From Convivina praedatoris (GTDB lineage: Bacteria; Bacillota; Bacilli; Lactobacillales; Lactobacillaceae), in the NCBI RefSeq assembly GCF_933208505.1, contig NZ_CAKOEU010000002.1: 64,000 nt of DNA; one strand, written 5' to 3'. The notes below the pieces were generated by a model that made no database searches, was not told where the DNA came from, and worked only from the letters and a program-made list of their open reading frames with translations. The position numbers and the translations under genes were made by a program. Positions 7,143-16,049 of the stretch are shown in pieces. Each line of letters starts with the position of its first letter. Positions within the stretch are counted from its first letter, which is position 1.

Positions 7143-8581
7143 CTATCCATCTCCATAATGTCTTTTCGAATTTTGTGAATCAGGTTAATTTTAGCATCGT
7201 AAAGATCCTGGGCAAGGTCCACTGGATAAGTTTGTGGATTCAAGATACGCTTGTATTCGTCCCAGAGGCTTCCTAATGACCGTTTGGAAAATTCTTTGAT
7301 GGCAAAAACATCTGGTAAATCATAAACTAGCTGACCATTGACAAAAATGTCGTGGAGGATTGGCTTAGCAACAAAGTCTCGAACGGTCTTTGAAATAACT
7401 GGATGGTTCGGGTCAAACATGTCGAGTGAGTCCGAGTTATTTGGGTCCTCGCCATAGAAGGTCAGATAGTCACCTTCGGATTTACCGTCTTTTCGGTCTG
7501 TGATTCGCCAAATCTGTTTTTTACCAGGCGTTGAAATTTTACCGACGTTGTTTGATAGTTTGATGGTATTATTGCCGTTGATGCTGACCATTTTGTAGAC
7601 CGCACCAAGAGCAGGTTGATCATAGGCAGTAATTAGTTTGGTACCAATACCCCAGACGTCAATTTTGGCACCCTGAATTTTTAGGTTGAGGATGGTATTT
7701 TCATCTAAGTCGTTAGAGGCATAAATTTTAGCATGTGGGAAACCGGCTTTATCGAGACTCTTCCGGATTTCTTTTGATAGGTAGGCCATGTCTCCAGAGT
7801 CGATACGGACACCTTGAAAATTAATTTTATCACCGAATTCTTTAGCTACCTTGATTGCGTTGGGAACACCAGATTTCAAGGTATCAAAAGTGTCAACGAG
7901 GAAGACAACGTTTTTGTGGGTGGTAGCGTAAGCGTGAAAAGCGTCGTAGTCGTTGCCATAAGCTTGAACTAAAGCATGGGCATGTGTTCCAGCAATAGGA
8001 ATATTGAAGAGCTTTCCCGCTCGAACATTAGATGTTGCATCGAAACCTGCAATAAAGGCAGCCCGAGTTCCCCAAAGGGCGGCATCTAATTCTTGTGCCC
8101 GGCGTGTTCCGAATTCCAATAGTGGCTGACCGGCAGTGACACTGGCAATTCTAGCAGCCTTGGTAGCAATTAAGGTTTGGAAATTAATGACGTTTAACAA
8201 TAAGGTCTCAAGTAGTTGTGCATCAATCAAAGGACCGTCGACTTGTAAAAGTGGCTCGTTGTTAAACATAACTTCGCCTTCACGGGCTGCCCGAATTGTT
8301 GACTGAAGACGCCAATTTTTAAGGTAGGTTAAGAACTCATTGTCATAGAGTTTCAGAGAGTTTAGGTAGACAATATCATCATTACTAAAGTGAAGCTTTT
8401 GTAGTGTTTTTATAATTCGTTCTAGGCCACCAAAGATGGCATATCCGCTGTGAAACGGCATTTTTCGGAAGTAGGCCTCAAAGACCACAGGAGTTTGATC
8501 AATCCCCTGCTTCCAGTACGTGTAAATCATATTAATTTGATAGGCATCCGTGTGGAGTGCTAGGGAATCATCTGTTAACAA
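7139..8581 (-). CDS. pncB: Nicotinate phosphoribosyltransferase
   Basis: A 480-residue enzyme converting nicotinate and PRPP to nicotinate mononucleotide, the entry step of NAD salvage. Recognised from LHTDAYQINMIYTYW near the N-terminus, EFGTRRAQ, GTHAHALVQAYG and the GVRIDSGDMAYLS phosphate-binding region. The most plausible start is TTG at 8581: GGAGG lies 8 nt upstream. The in-frame ATG at 8602 lies inside the -10 hexamer (TATAATG), so it would not be present in the transcript. It is the first gene of the operon with nadE. Confidence 0.93.
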   Translation of the reverse strand: MLTDDSLALHTDAYQINMIYTYWKQGIDQTPVVFEAYFRKMPFHSGYAIFGGLERIIKTLQKLHFSNDDIVYLNSLKLYDNEFLTYLKNWRLQSTIRAAREGEVMFNNEPLLQVDGPLIDAQLLETLLLNVINFQTLIATKAARIASVTAGQPLLEFGTRRAQELDAALWGTRAAFIAGFDATSNVRAGKLFNIPIAGTHAHALVQAYGNDYDAFHAYATTHKNVVFLVDTFDTLKSGVPNAIKVAKEFGDKINFQGVRIDSGDMAYLSKEIRKSLDKAGFPHAKIYASNDLDENTILNLKIQGAKIDVWGIGTKLITAYDQPALGAVYKMVSINGNNTIKLSNNVGKISTPGKKQIWRITDRKDGKSEGDYLTFYGEDPNNSDSLDMFDPNHPVISKTVRDFVAKPILHDIFVNGQLVYDLPDVFAIKEFSKRSLGSLWDEYKRILNPQTYPVDLAQDLYDAKINLIHKIRKDIMEMDR

Positions 8582-8600
8582 AATAAAATCCTCCGTAACC

Positions 8601-8609
8601 ATTATAACA
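8601..8609 (-). promoter_or_regulatory. Extended -10 promoter of pncB-nadE
   Basis: The minus strand reads TGTTATAAT, the TGnTATAAT form. The predicted transcript begins only a few bases before the pncB ribosome site, which supports the TTG start at 8581. Confidence 0.6.
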
Positions 8610-8699
8610 ATAAATTAGATGCAAAGATTGATAGCCTATACTAACTTTTTAAGTGTACGAGGGTGCTGTACTAGACCAAATATCAAAGGGGAACTGGCC

Positions 8700-9533
8700 A
8701 TGAAAGTCGCGTTTTCATCAGATAATCATTTTGACTTGAACAAAGTAGATTTAATCAATGTTTTACCTCGTCAGGCAGCCTATTTGGCTGGGCTTGGTCT
8801 CGATGCCTATATCATCAATGGAGATCTTTTCAACGACTTTAATCGTTCTTTGGAATATGTCCGACAACTACAAGAAGCGGTTGGGGGTTCATTAACTGTG
8901 CGTTTTCTTGCTGGTAATCATGACATGGGTTTTGGTGTTACCTATGAGGAGCTGGAAAGCAGTATTGACCCTCTTTACTTCCACAATAAATTTTTAGATT
9001 TCGGTGATTACCGAATCATTGGTAACAATGGCTGGTATGATTATTCTTTTGACGAGGATCGGCATTCTATGTCCGAAATTGAGCACTTCAAACACGCATT
9101 TTGGTACGATCGGCGAATTGAACAGCCTATGTCTGATCCCGAGCGAATGGGGATTGTTGCTGAGCAGGTCAATAACCAAATTAAGATTGCAGGGAACCGT
9201 AAATTAATTTTGGTTAATCATTTCGTTCCCAAAATTGATTTTATCCGTGAGATTCCAAATTGCAACACACGTTTTGAAATTCTCAATGCTTTTCTTGGTA
9301 GTTCCCAATTTAGTGACATAGCGCAAGCCAACCAGTTGCAGGCTGTTGTTTTTGGACATTTGCACCGCCATCCAAACCCGCTTACAGTTGGGAAAACTAC
9401 ATACTATAGTGCTGCCGTTGGTTACAATACTCACCGCGTCCATGAGTGGTCTGGGACGGACATTTTTACTGAATGGGTTCAGCGATTAGTTGTTTTGGAT
9501 GACAATCGTTTGGCACAAAATGGTTCTCTTTGA
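8700..9533 (+). CDS. Calcineurin-like metallophosphoesterase
   Basis: A 277-residue protein with all five metal-ligand blocks of the family in order: FSSDNHFD (residue 4 on), NGDLFND, LAGNHDMG, NHFVPK and FGHLHRHP. It probably hydrolyses a phosphodiester or phosphomonoester in the cytoplasm, since no signal peptide is visible. The start at 8700 follows AAAGGGG at 8 nt; the reading frame extends further upstream but without homology. It is divergent from pncB and monocistronic. The substrate cannot be deduced. Confidence 0.9.
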   Translation: MKVAFSSDNHFDLNKVDLINVLPRQAAYLAGLGLDAYIINGDLFNDFNRSLEYVRQLQEAVGGSLTVRFLAGNHDMGFGVTYEELESSIDPLYFHNKFLDFGDYRIIGNNGWYDYSFDEDRHSMSEIEHFKHAFWYDRRIEQPMSDPERMGIVAEQVNNQIKIAGNRKLILVNHFVPKIDFIREIPNCNTRFEILNAFLGSSQFSDIAQANQLQAVVFGHLHRHPNPLTVGKTTYYSAAVGYNTHRVHEWSGTDIFTEWVQRLVVLDDNRLAQNGSL

Positions 9534-9724
9534 TATTGGAAATGTTATTTACTTTATTAACTTTTAGTTCGAGTTTGGCTGTAATGTTATGCTCGACATA
9601 TCCGTTATGGAAGACTGGATTTGTCTGCGAGGGGGCCAAATGTTTTAATACTGTCACTGTTCTAATCTTTTAGGATTGTTTAGCCTTGGAGGGGATTAGT
9701 TTGTTTTATTACTGTTTGGTGAAT

Positions 9725-9741
9725 AGTTTGACAATCGAAAT
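9725..9741. promoter_or_regulatory. FabT-type operator 1
   Basis: The 17-bp site AGTTTGACAATCGAAAT matches the imperfect palindrome bound by FabT in streptococci and lactic acid bacteria (TTTGA-type half sites around a short centre). It overlaps the -35 element, so binding would block the promoter. Confidence 0.65.
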
Positions 9742-9756
9742 ATAGCATGTTAGCCT
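9728..9756 (+). promoter_or_regulatory. Promoter of the fab-acc operon
   Basis: TTGACA (9728-9733) and TAGCCT (9751-9756) are separated by 17 bp. The -35 element lies inside the first FabT-type palindrome, and a second palindrome lies downstream in the transcribed leader. Confidence 0.6.
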
Positions 9757-9773
9757 AAATACATTAAAAGGTT

Positions 9774-9790
9774 ATTTCGATAATCGAAGT
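9774..9790. promoter_or_regulatory. FabT-type operator 2
   Basis: ATTTCGATAATCGAAGT contains the perfect palindrome TTCGAT-A-ATCGAA. It lies 49 bp after operator 1, between the predicted transcription start and fabZ, and could act as a roadblock or allow cooperative binding. Confidence 0.65.
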
Positions 9791-9823
9791 ATTTATATAA
9801 ATTGTTATTTAGAGAGGACTACT

Positions 9824-10273
9824 ATGCCAGTTTTGACTACTACGGAAATTATGGAATTGATTCCAAATCGCTACCCAATTCTTTATATGGATTATGTTGA
9901 GGAAATGGTGCCAGATGAGTCAATCATGGCTGTTAAAAACGTTACAATCAATGAACAATATTTCCAAGGACATTTTCCTGGGAACCCTGTTATGCCAGGG
10001 GTTTTAATTATTGAGTCTTTGGCTCAAGCCGCTTCGATTTTAATTTTGTCTTCACCGCAGTTTAAGGGGAAGACGGCTTACATGACGGGTATTAACGATG
10101 CTAAATTTAAAAAAATGGTTGTACCTGGAGACGTTTTAAAGCTACATGTAACCTTTGGTAAGGTAAGAGAAAATATGGGAAGTGTATTGGTGACAGCCAA
10201 GGTTGATGGGAAGGTAGCCACTTCAGCGGAACTGATGTTTGTGGTTGCACCAGATGAAAAAGAGAATGAATGA
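9824..10273 (+). CDS. fabZ: 3-hydroxyacyl-ACP dehydratase (FabZ paralogue 1, operon-leading)
   Basis: A 149-residue hotdog-fold enzyme removing water from 3-hydroxyacyl-ACP. The catalytic block GHFPGNPVMPGVLIIESLAQAAS (His about residue 49, Glu about 63) is intact, and the N-terminus IMELIPNRYPILYMD is typical of the family. It follows a GAGAGG ribosome site. A second FabZ lies at 16578-17009, and this one is the more divergent of the pair. In related bacteria with two FabZ-like enzymes, one (FabN type) also isomerises the trans-2 product to start unsaturated fatty acids. Which copy might do so here cannot be read from sequence alone. Confidence 0.92.
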   Translation: MPVLTTTEIMELIPNRYPILYMDYVEEMVPDESIMAVKNVTINEQYFQGHFPGNPVMPGVLIIESLAQAASILILSSPQFKGKTAYMTGINDAKFKKMVVPGDVLKLHVTFGKVRENMGSVLVTAKVDGKVATSAELMFVVAPDEKENE

Positions 10274-10721
10274 ACCAGCTACAACATTTAACTTTGAAGA
10301 AACTAACCGTGAATTAGTTGAAGTTTTTACCAACGTGATGTGGGTAGAAGAAAGAGCTCTAAATAAAGGACCGTTTTCTGATTTATCAGTTAAAGAAGTT
10401 CATACAATTGATGCAATCTCAATGTATGAGCAAAAAAGTGCTTCAGAAGTGGCTAAGCTTATTCACCTTACACCAAGTGCTATGACAACGGCCATTGATC
10501 GGTTAGTTGAAAAGGGCTATGTCGAACGTTGTCGTTCCAAGCGAGATCGTCGCGTGGTTGAATTAGTATTGACACATGCTGGTCGTGTCGTTTATCGTGC
10601 CCATCAAGAATTTCATCGAGGATTAACACATAGCCTCTTCGAAGATATGTCAGCAAATCAAATCAATACCCTTCAACGAGCTATTCATAGTTTGAAGATA
10701 TACTTGGTTTCGTTGATTTAA
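10266..10721 (+). CDS. fabT: MarR-family repressor of fatty-acid synthesis, FabT
   Basis: A 151-residue winged-helix regulator of the MarR family. FSDLSVKEVHTIDAISMYE and KSASEVAKLIHLTPSAMTTAIDRLVEKGYVERCRSKRDRR-type segments give the helix-turn-helix and the wing. The location as second gene of the fab operon identifies it as FabT, which in streptococci uses long-chain acyl-ACP as corepressor. The start at 10266 gives an 8-nt overlap with the end of fabZ (ATGAATGA), hence translational coupling. The two palindromes before fabZ are its probable operators, so it should be autoregulated. Confidence 0.9.
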   Translation: MNEPATTFNFEETNRELVEVFTNVMWVEERALNKGPFSDLSVKEVHTIDAISMYEQKSASEVAKLIHLTPSAMTTAIDRLVEKGYVERCRSKRDRRVVELVLTHAGRVVYRAHQEFHRGLTHSLFEDMSANQINTLQRAIHSLKIYLVSLI

Positions 10722-10762
10722 AAATAGTGATTGTTAAGGACCGGATAGAAATTTTGGAAAAC

Positions 10763-11728
10763 TTGAAAATTGCAGCTACTGCCCGCTATATTCCTGAACG
10801 AGTGGTCTCCAATAATGAACTCAGTACTATTATGGATACTAGTGACGAGTGGATTTATCCTCGGACTGGTATTCATAATCGCCATGTAGTCACTGATGAA
10901 AATACTTCTGATTTAGCTACCCATGTGGCACAACAGCTATTGGAGAAATCAGGCTGGTCAGCTGATGAGTTAGATTTTATTATCATTTCCACCATGTCGC
11001 CTGATTCCTTATCCCCTCATACTGCAGCGATTGTTCAAGGAAATATTAAGGCTAGTAAGGCCTTTGCTTTTGACCTTAATGCGGCCTGTTCAGGATTTGT
11101 TTACGGTCTATCAGCCGCTTCAGCCCTGCTATCTTCTGGACGTTATCGCAAGGGAATGTTTATTGGAGCTGAGGTGCTTTCTAAGTTGGTAGATTGGAAA
11201 GATCGAACGGTTTCAGTTTTGTTTGGTGATGGTGCTGGTGGTGTATTGTTAGAGCAAACTGATGAATCTGTTGGTTTAATTGCTGAAGAACTACAGTCTT
11301 ATGGTGAAATGGGAAATGCTATTTTAACAGGACGTTTTGCCAATCGAAATGCCTTTTCAGGTGAAATTTTACCGTTAGATCCTTATTTTCATCAGGATGG
11401 CCGTAGTGTGTATGGTTTTGCTACTCGTGAAGTACCTAAGATTATGAATAAGGCTCTTGATAAGGCTGGTTTAGCTGCTGATGATGTTGACTTGTATTTA
11501 GCCCATCAAGCAAATGAACGAATTATCCGTTCAATGGCTAAGAACTTTGGTCAAGATTTGGCTAAGTTTCCAACTAACATGGCCGAGTATGGCAATACAT
11601 CAGCTGGATCAACCGCCATTTTATTGGATGAATTGGTTGAATCAGGCCAGGTTCATCCCGGTATGAAAATCGCCTTTGTCGGCTTTGGTGGTGGTTTAGC
11701 TATCGGCGTACAAATCTGGCAATTATAA
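10763..11728 (+). CDS. fabH: 3-oxoacyl-ACP synthase III (FabH)
   Basis: A condensing enzyme that starts fatty-acid synthesis from acetyl-CoA and malonyl-ACP. The triad is visible: Cys in DLNAACSGFVYGL, His in LAHQANERI and Asn in EYGNTSAGST. The start is uncertain. Family homology begins at KIAATARYIPERVVSNN, which fits TTG at 10763 (321 residues, the usual length, weak GGA upstream). A GTG at 10727 would add 12 residues and has no ribosome site. It lies 5-40 nt after fabT and is cotranscribed with it. Confidence 0.92.
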   Translation: MKIAATARYIPERVVSNNELSTIMDTSDEWIYPRTGIHNRHVVTDENTSDLATHVAQQLLEKSGWSADELDFIIISTMSPDSLSPHTAAIVQGNIKASKAFAFDLNAACSGFVYGLSAASALLSSGRYRKGMFIGAEVLSKLVDWKDRTVSVLFGDGAGGVLLEQTDESVGLIAEELQSYGEMGNAILTGRFANRNAFSGEILPLDPYFHQDGRSVYGFATREVPKIMNKALDKAGLAADDVDLYLAHQANERIIRSMAKNFGQDLAKFPTNMAEYGNTSAGSTAILLDELVESGQVHPGMKIAFVGFGGGLAIGVQIWQL

Positions 11729-11740
11729 AATTTTAGTAAC

Positions 11741-11762
11741 ACGGTGTAGTAGGCTGCACCGT
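11741..11762 (+). other. Hairpin between fabH and acpP
   Basis: A 9-bp stem, ACGGTGTAG with CTGCACCGT (one G-U pair), has a 4-nt loop and no U tract, so it is not a normal terminator. It may be a processing or stability element that lets acpP mRNA exceed that of its neighbours. This is an inference. Confidence 0.45.
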
Positions 11763-11806
11763 AAAAATCAAACGTATTTTTCGGTTTATATATAGGAGAA
11801 AGAAAC

Positions 11807-12049
11807 ATGACTAACGAAGAGATTTTTAACAAGGTAGACGAGATTTTGGTTGACCAATTTGACTTGGAAGAAGGCGAAGTTAAGTTGGAAACTAACTTGA
11901 CTGATGATATCGATGCCGATTCATTGGACTTGTTTGAAGTTTTGAACCGTGTGGAAGATGACTTTGACATCAAGTTGGAAGTTGCTGAAGACATTAAGAC
12001 TGTTCAAGACTTGGTTAACAAAATTAAGGAACAAACTGACAAGAAGTAA
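11807..12049 (+). CDS. acpP: Acyl carrier protein
   Basis: An acidic 80-residue helical carrier protein. Ser39 in DIDADSLDL is the 4'-phosphopantetheine attachment site. It shuttles the growing chain between the FabH, FabF, FabG, FabZ and FabK enzymes encoded around it. An AGGAGA ribosome site precedes the ATG. Codon use is more biased than in the flanking fab genes, as expected for an abundant protein. Confidence 0.97.
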   Translation: MTNEEIFNKVDEILVDQFDLEEGEVKLETNLTDDIDADSLDLFEVLNRVEDDFDIKLEVAEDIKTVQDLVNKIKEQTDKK

Positions 12050-12057
12050 TATCACAA

Positions 12058-12074
12058 GCGGTACGTTATACCGC
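12058..12074 (+). other. Small hairpin between acpP and fabK
   Basis: GCGGTA pairs with TACCGC across a 5-nt loop, without a U tract. Together with the hairpin at 11741-11762 it flanks acpP on both sides. It could limit exonuclease decay of the acpP segment. Confidence 0.35.
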
Positions 12075-12106
12075 GTACATAGGATTGATAATAAGAGGAT
12101 AAACAG

Positions 12107-13072
12107 ATGACTGTAGAAATTAATAACCCAATCTTTGAAAAATTAGGAATGAAATATCCGATTGTTGAGGGTGGTATGACTTGGGCCGGAACTGGGGCCT
12201 TAGCTGCTGCCGTTTCAGAAGCTGGTGGACTAGGCTTTATTGGGACTGGTTATTGGCACGGGGATGATGTTCGCCGTGAAATTAAGCGCGCTAAAGCATT
12301 AACTGATAAGCCATTTGGTGTAAATGTCATGCTTATGAGTCGTCATATCCGCGAAGTGTTTGACGTTATTTTAGAAGAGGGCGTCAAGGTTGTTGCCACT
12401 GGTGCAGGTGATCCTTCACCATTCTTAGATGAGTTACATGCTGCTGGAATTATTGTTATGCCAGTTGTTCCTTCGGTTTCTTTAGCAAAGATGATGGAGC
12501 GTAAAGGTGTGGATGCGGTCATTGCTGAAGGTATGGAATCTGGTGGTCATATTGGCCAAATGACAACTATGACTTTGATTCCACAAGTAGTGGATGCCGT
12601 TTCCATTCCAGTTATTGCTGCTGGTGGTATTGGCGATGGTCGCGGAGTTGCTGCTGCTTTCATGTTAGGCGCTTCTGGGGTTCAAATGGGGACTCGTTTC
12701 CTAACTGCAACTGAGTCTGAAATTCATGAGAATTTTAAGAAAAAGATTTTGAAGGCTCGTGATATTGATACGATTATCACTGGTAATTTACTTGGTAGTC
12801 GTGCTCGAGTTTTGAAAAATAAGATGGCTAAAGAATTTGTTAAAAATGAAGTCAATGAACTACAAAAACCCAAGCCGGATTATGAAACTATTGAAAAATT
12901 AGAGTCTGGTACCTTAAGGGCGGCTGTACAAGATGGTGATAAGGACCACGGAGCTTTCATGGCCGGTCAAATATCTGGTTTGATTAATGATGAAAAACCA
13001 GTAGCTGATATCTTAGCTGATATTTGGGCGCAAGCGACAGAATTAATGGGAATTCCAGATACAACCAAGTAA
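12107..13072 (+). CDS. fabK: Enoyl-ACP reductase II, FMN-dependent
   Basis: A 321-residue TIM-barrel flavoprotein of the 2-nitropropane dioxygenase/FabK group that reduces trans-2-enoyl-ACP. Key stretches are EGGMTWAGTGALAAAVSEAGGLGFIG-type start, MLMSRHIREVFD, EGMESGGHIGQMTTM (substrate and FMN contacts) and IAAGGIGDGRG with GVQMGTRFL for phosphate binding. No fabI is seen in the cluster, so FabK is the only visible reductase. An AAGAGGA ribosome site precedes the ATG. Confidence 0.95.
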   Translation: MTVEINNPIFEKLGMKYPIVEGGMTWAGTGALAAAVSEAGGLGFIGTGYWHGDDVRREIKRAKALTDKPFGVNVMLMSRHIREVFDVILEEGVKVVATGAGDPSPFLDELHAAGIIVMPVVPSVSLAKMMERKGVDAVIAEGMESGGHIGQMTTMTLIPQVVDAVSIPVIAAGGIGDGRGVAAAFMLGASGVQMGTRFLTATESEIHENFKKKILKARDIDTIITGNLLGSRARVLKNKMAKEFVKNEVNELQKPKPDYETIEKLESGTLRAAVQDGDKDHGAFMAGQISGLINDEKPVADILADIWAQATELMGIPDTTK

Positions 13073-13089
13073 GGGAGTAGGATACAACC

Positions 13090-14028
13090 ATGAAAATCGG
13101 ATTAATGTTTTCAGGGCAGGGAGCTCAGCAAGTTGATATGGGGATGGATTTCTACCAATCACTGCCAGCCTACCGCAATCTAATTGATCAAGCCTCTCAG
13201 CAACTTGGCTATGATTTAACTGAAGTAGCACAAGATGAAAGTAAAATTAAGCAAACTGAGTTCGCACAACCTGCGATCGTGGCCATGAGTTTAGCTATTG
13301 TGCAGGCTTTGGGGGCTGATTTACCAAAGCCTGCAGCTAGTGTTGGCCTTAGTCTAGGAGAATACTCTGCATTAGCTGCGGCTGGAGCGATGAGTTTTGA
13401 TCAAGTATTGGCTATTATCAAAGACCGCGGTCGCTATATGCAAGAAGTTGGGGACCAAAATCCAGGTAAAATGGTTGCGGTAATGGGTGATGATCAAGAT
13501 TTGATTGTGACTACTTTAAAAAAGCTGCAAGAGCGTGGTCTGCAAGTTTATCCTGCTAATTTTAATACTTTTGCACAACTAGTAATTGGTGGTGTGGCCG
13601 CTGATGTTGATCAAGCAGTGGACGAGTTAACCGCTGCTGGCATCAAACGTATGGTTGAATTACCAGTTGTAGGTGCCTTCCACACACCACTTTTAAATGA
13701 GGCTGCTCTTCGTTTGCAGAATCGTTTAGCTGATGAGACATTCCAACCGTTGCTTTATCCAGTTTATTCTAATACTACGAAACAACCTTTTATTATTGAT
13801 CAATTAAAAGACACGTTGAGGAAACAAATTGTTTCACCAACATATTTTGCGCAAGACTTACAGGCTATGTTGGACCAAGGTGTGGATACTCTGATTGAGA
13901 TCGGCCCTGCCGCAACTTTGGTTAAATTTGCTAAAAAGATTGCACCCAAGGAAGTGGCGCGTCATTCAATCACCGACCTAGATAGTTTCCGAGAAGTACA
14001 GCAAATGTTAAGTGCTGGAAAGGAATAA
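13090..14028 (+). CDS. fabD: Malonyl-CoA:ACP transacylase
   Basis: A 312-residue alpha/beta hydrolase-like transferase that loads malonyl groups onto ACP. Diagnostic motifs are MFSGQGAQ near the N-terminus, the nucleophile serine in GLSLGEYSAL (about residue 92) and GAFHTPLL carrying the catalytic histidine (about residue 198). It lies 17 nt after fabK and 2 nt before fabG within the operon. Confidence 0.96.
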   Translation: MKIGLMFSGQGAQQVDMGMDFYQSLPAYRNLIDQASQQLGYDLTEVAQDESKIKQTEFAQPAIVAMSLAIVQALGADLPKPAASVGLSLGEYSALAAAGAMSFDQVLAIIKDRGRYMQEVGDQNPGKMVAVMGDDQDLIVTTLKKLQERGLQVYPANFNTFAQLVIGGVAADVDQAVDELTAAGIKRMVELPVVGAFHTPLLNEAALRLQNRLADETFQPLLYPVYSNTTKQPFIIDQLKDTLRKQIVSPTYFAQDLQAMLDQGVDTLIEIGPAATLVKFAKKIAPKEVARHSITDLDSFREVQQMLSAGKE

Positions 14029-14030
14029 AA

Positions 14031-14759
14031 ATGAATTTTACCGATAAAACTGTATTAGTGACCGGATCCTCGCGAGGCATTGGCCTAGCAATTGCACATG
14101 CTTTTGATAAGCTGGGTGCTCGGTTAATCTTACACGCACGTTCAGCCATTAAACCAGAAGTAATTGCCAGTTTTCATCAGGAACCATTGACTTTACAATT
14201 TGATATTGCTGATGCTAAAGCTGCTGAAGAAGCATTGAAGGCTTTGTACAAGCAAGATGACTTTGAAGGTATTGACATTTTAGTTAATAATGCCGGTATC
14301 ACTAAAGATCAAATCACTATTGGTATGTTACCTGCTGATTTTGCCCAAGTGGTTAACGTAAATTTGAATGGGACGTTTAACGTAACGCAGCCTATTTTTA
14401 AGAAAATGATTCGCCAAAAGCACGGTTCAATTATTAATATTAGTTCCGTTGTTGGGCAAATGGGTAATGTTGGGCAGGTTAATTATTCAGCTGCTAAGGC
14501 GGGATTAATTGGTATGACTAAGACTTTGGCCAAAGAAGGTGCTCGACGTCAAATTCAAGTTAATGCAATCGCACCAGGGATGATTGTTTCTGATATGACT
14601 GATCAATTATCAGATAAGGCGCGTAAATCACTTTTGGAAAGTATCCCTTTGAGCCGATTTGGTTCAGCAGAAGATGTTGCTGATGTTGCTGTTTTTCTAG
14701 CGGGTAATAACTATATTACTGGGCAAACAATTACAGTTGATGGTGGTTTACATATTTAA
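14031..14759 (+). CDS. fabG: 3-oxoacyl-ACP reductase
   Basis: A 242-residue short-chain dehydrogenase reducing 3-oxoacyl-ACP with NADPH. Cofactor motif VTGSSRGIGLAIA at the N-terminus, the NNAGITKD block, catalytic Ser in INISSVVGQMGN and Tyr/Lys in NYSAAKAGL, then the C-terminal GQTITVDGG signature. It starts two bases after the fabD stop and shares its ribosome site region (GGAAAGGA) with the end of fabD. Confidence 0.96.
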   Translation: MNFTDKTVLVTGSSRGIGLAIAHAFDKLGARLILHARSAIKPEVIASFHQEPLTLQFDIADAKAAEEALKALYKQDDFEGIDILVNNAGITKDQITIGMLPADFAQVVNVNLNGTFNVTQPIFKKMIRQKHGSIINISSVVGQMGNVGQVNYSAAKAGLIGMTKTLAKEGARRQIQVNAIAPGMIVSDMTDQLSDKARKSLLESIPLSRFGSAEDVADVAVFLAGNNYITGQTITVDGGLHI

Positions 14760-14783
14760 ATCGTTGGATAGAGAGGATAGAAT

Positions 14784-16049
14784 ATGACACGAGTAGTAAT
14801 TACCGGAATTGGGGCAGTTACCCCCCTTGGAAATGATACCGAGACCTTTTTGGATGGTATTTTTAATGAAAAGATAGGTATCAAGCCAATTACTAAGTTT
14901 GATGCGAGTGAGACTGGTATTACCGTTGCTGGGCAGGTTGATGGCTTTGATCCTGCTCAACGAGTTGGAAAACGTGATGCCCGTAAGTTGGATTTGTTTT
15001 CACAGTATGCTATCGATGCTGCTGATCAAGCAATGGAACAAGCTGGTTTAAAGGCTCCTGAAGGATCTGAAGTGCCAACTACTGTGGCTGATTCAACTCG
15101 GTTTGGTGTTATTTTAGGAAACGGGATTGGTGGTTTGACGACCATCCAAGAACAAGTAATTAAGATGCATGATAAAGGTCCTCAACGAGTAAGTCCTTTG
15201 TTTGTGCCTGAATCCATTCCTAATATGGTATCAGGGAATGTATCTCTTCGTTTTGGCGCTAAGGGTGTTAACTTTACAGTTGTAACGGCCTGTGCCTCAG
15301 CTACGAACGCTGTTGGGGAAGCTTTTTGGCGGATTCAATCTGGTAAGGAAGATGTGATGTTAACTGGTGGTGCTGAAGCTACGGTTAACGAGATTGGAAT
15401 TGCCGGTTTCGCTGCTTTGACTGCTCTTTCTAAGGAAACTAATCCAGCCAAGGCTTCTAAGCCATTTGATAAAAATCGTCATGGGTTCGTCTTAGGTGAG
15501 GGATCAGGTGTTATGGTCCTTGAGAGCTTAGAACATGCCCAAGCACGTGGTGCTAATATTTTGGCTGAAGTAGTTGGTTACGGTGTTTCATCCGATGCTT
15601 ATCATATGACCAGTCCCGCTCCTGATGGGGAAGGTGCTGCTCGGGCTATGAAAGCTGCTTTGGCTGATGCGCAAATTACACCCGAACAAGTAACTTATAT
15701 TAATGCTCACGGAACTGCTACGGGTGCCAATGATTCAGCTGAATCAGAAGCCATTGCTTCAATCTTTGGCCCTAACTCAGTCTTAGTGTCATCTACTAAG
15801 GGAATGACTGGTCACTTACTTGGTGCGGCAGGAGCCATTGAAGCGGTTGCTTCAATCGGTAGTTTGCTACGTGGTCAAGTACCAGTAAACGTTGGTTTTG
15901 ACGAACCAGATGAACATACTAAGTTGGTTAACTTGGTTGATAAGAGTAGCAAAAATACTGCTCCTGAATATGTTATGAGTGCTAACTATGGCTTTGGTGG
16001 ACATAATGCCGCTGTAGTCTTTAAAAAATGGGCGGGAGATAATAAGTAA
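14784..16049 (+). CDS. fabF: 3-oxoacyl-ACP synthase II
   Basis: A 421-residue elongation condensing enzyme. The nucleophile is Cys in VTACASATNAVGEA (about residue 170). The two histidines lie in INAHGTATGANDSAE and SSTKGMTGHLLGAAGA, and the glycine-rich NYGFGGHNA end is present. It is slightly longer than the usual 410 residues. The stop codon overlaps the accB start by one base. It is the only elongating synthase in the cluster; no FabB-like copy is present. Confidence 0.96.
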   Translation: MTRVVITGIGAVTPLGNDTETFLDGIFNEKIGIKPITKFDASETGITVAGQVDGFDPAQRVGKRDARKLDLFSQYAIDAADQAMEQAGLKAPEGSEVPTTVADSTRFGVILGNGIGGLTTIQEQVIKMHDKGPQRVSPLFVPESIPNMVSGNVSLRFGAKGVNFTVVTACASATNAVGEAFWRIQSGKEDVMLTGGAEATVNEIGIAGFAALTALSKETNPAKASKPFDKNRHGFVLGEGSGVMVLESLEHAQARGANILAEVVGYGVSSDAYHMTSPAPDGEGAARAMKAALADAQITPEQVTYINAHGTATGANDSAESEAIASIFGPNSVLVSSTKGMTGHLLGAAGAIEAVASIGSLLRGQVPVNVGFDEPDEHTKLVNLVDKSSKNTAPEYVMSANYGFGGHNAAVVFKKWAGDNK

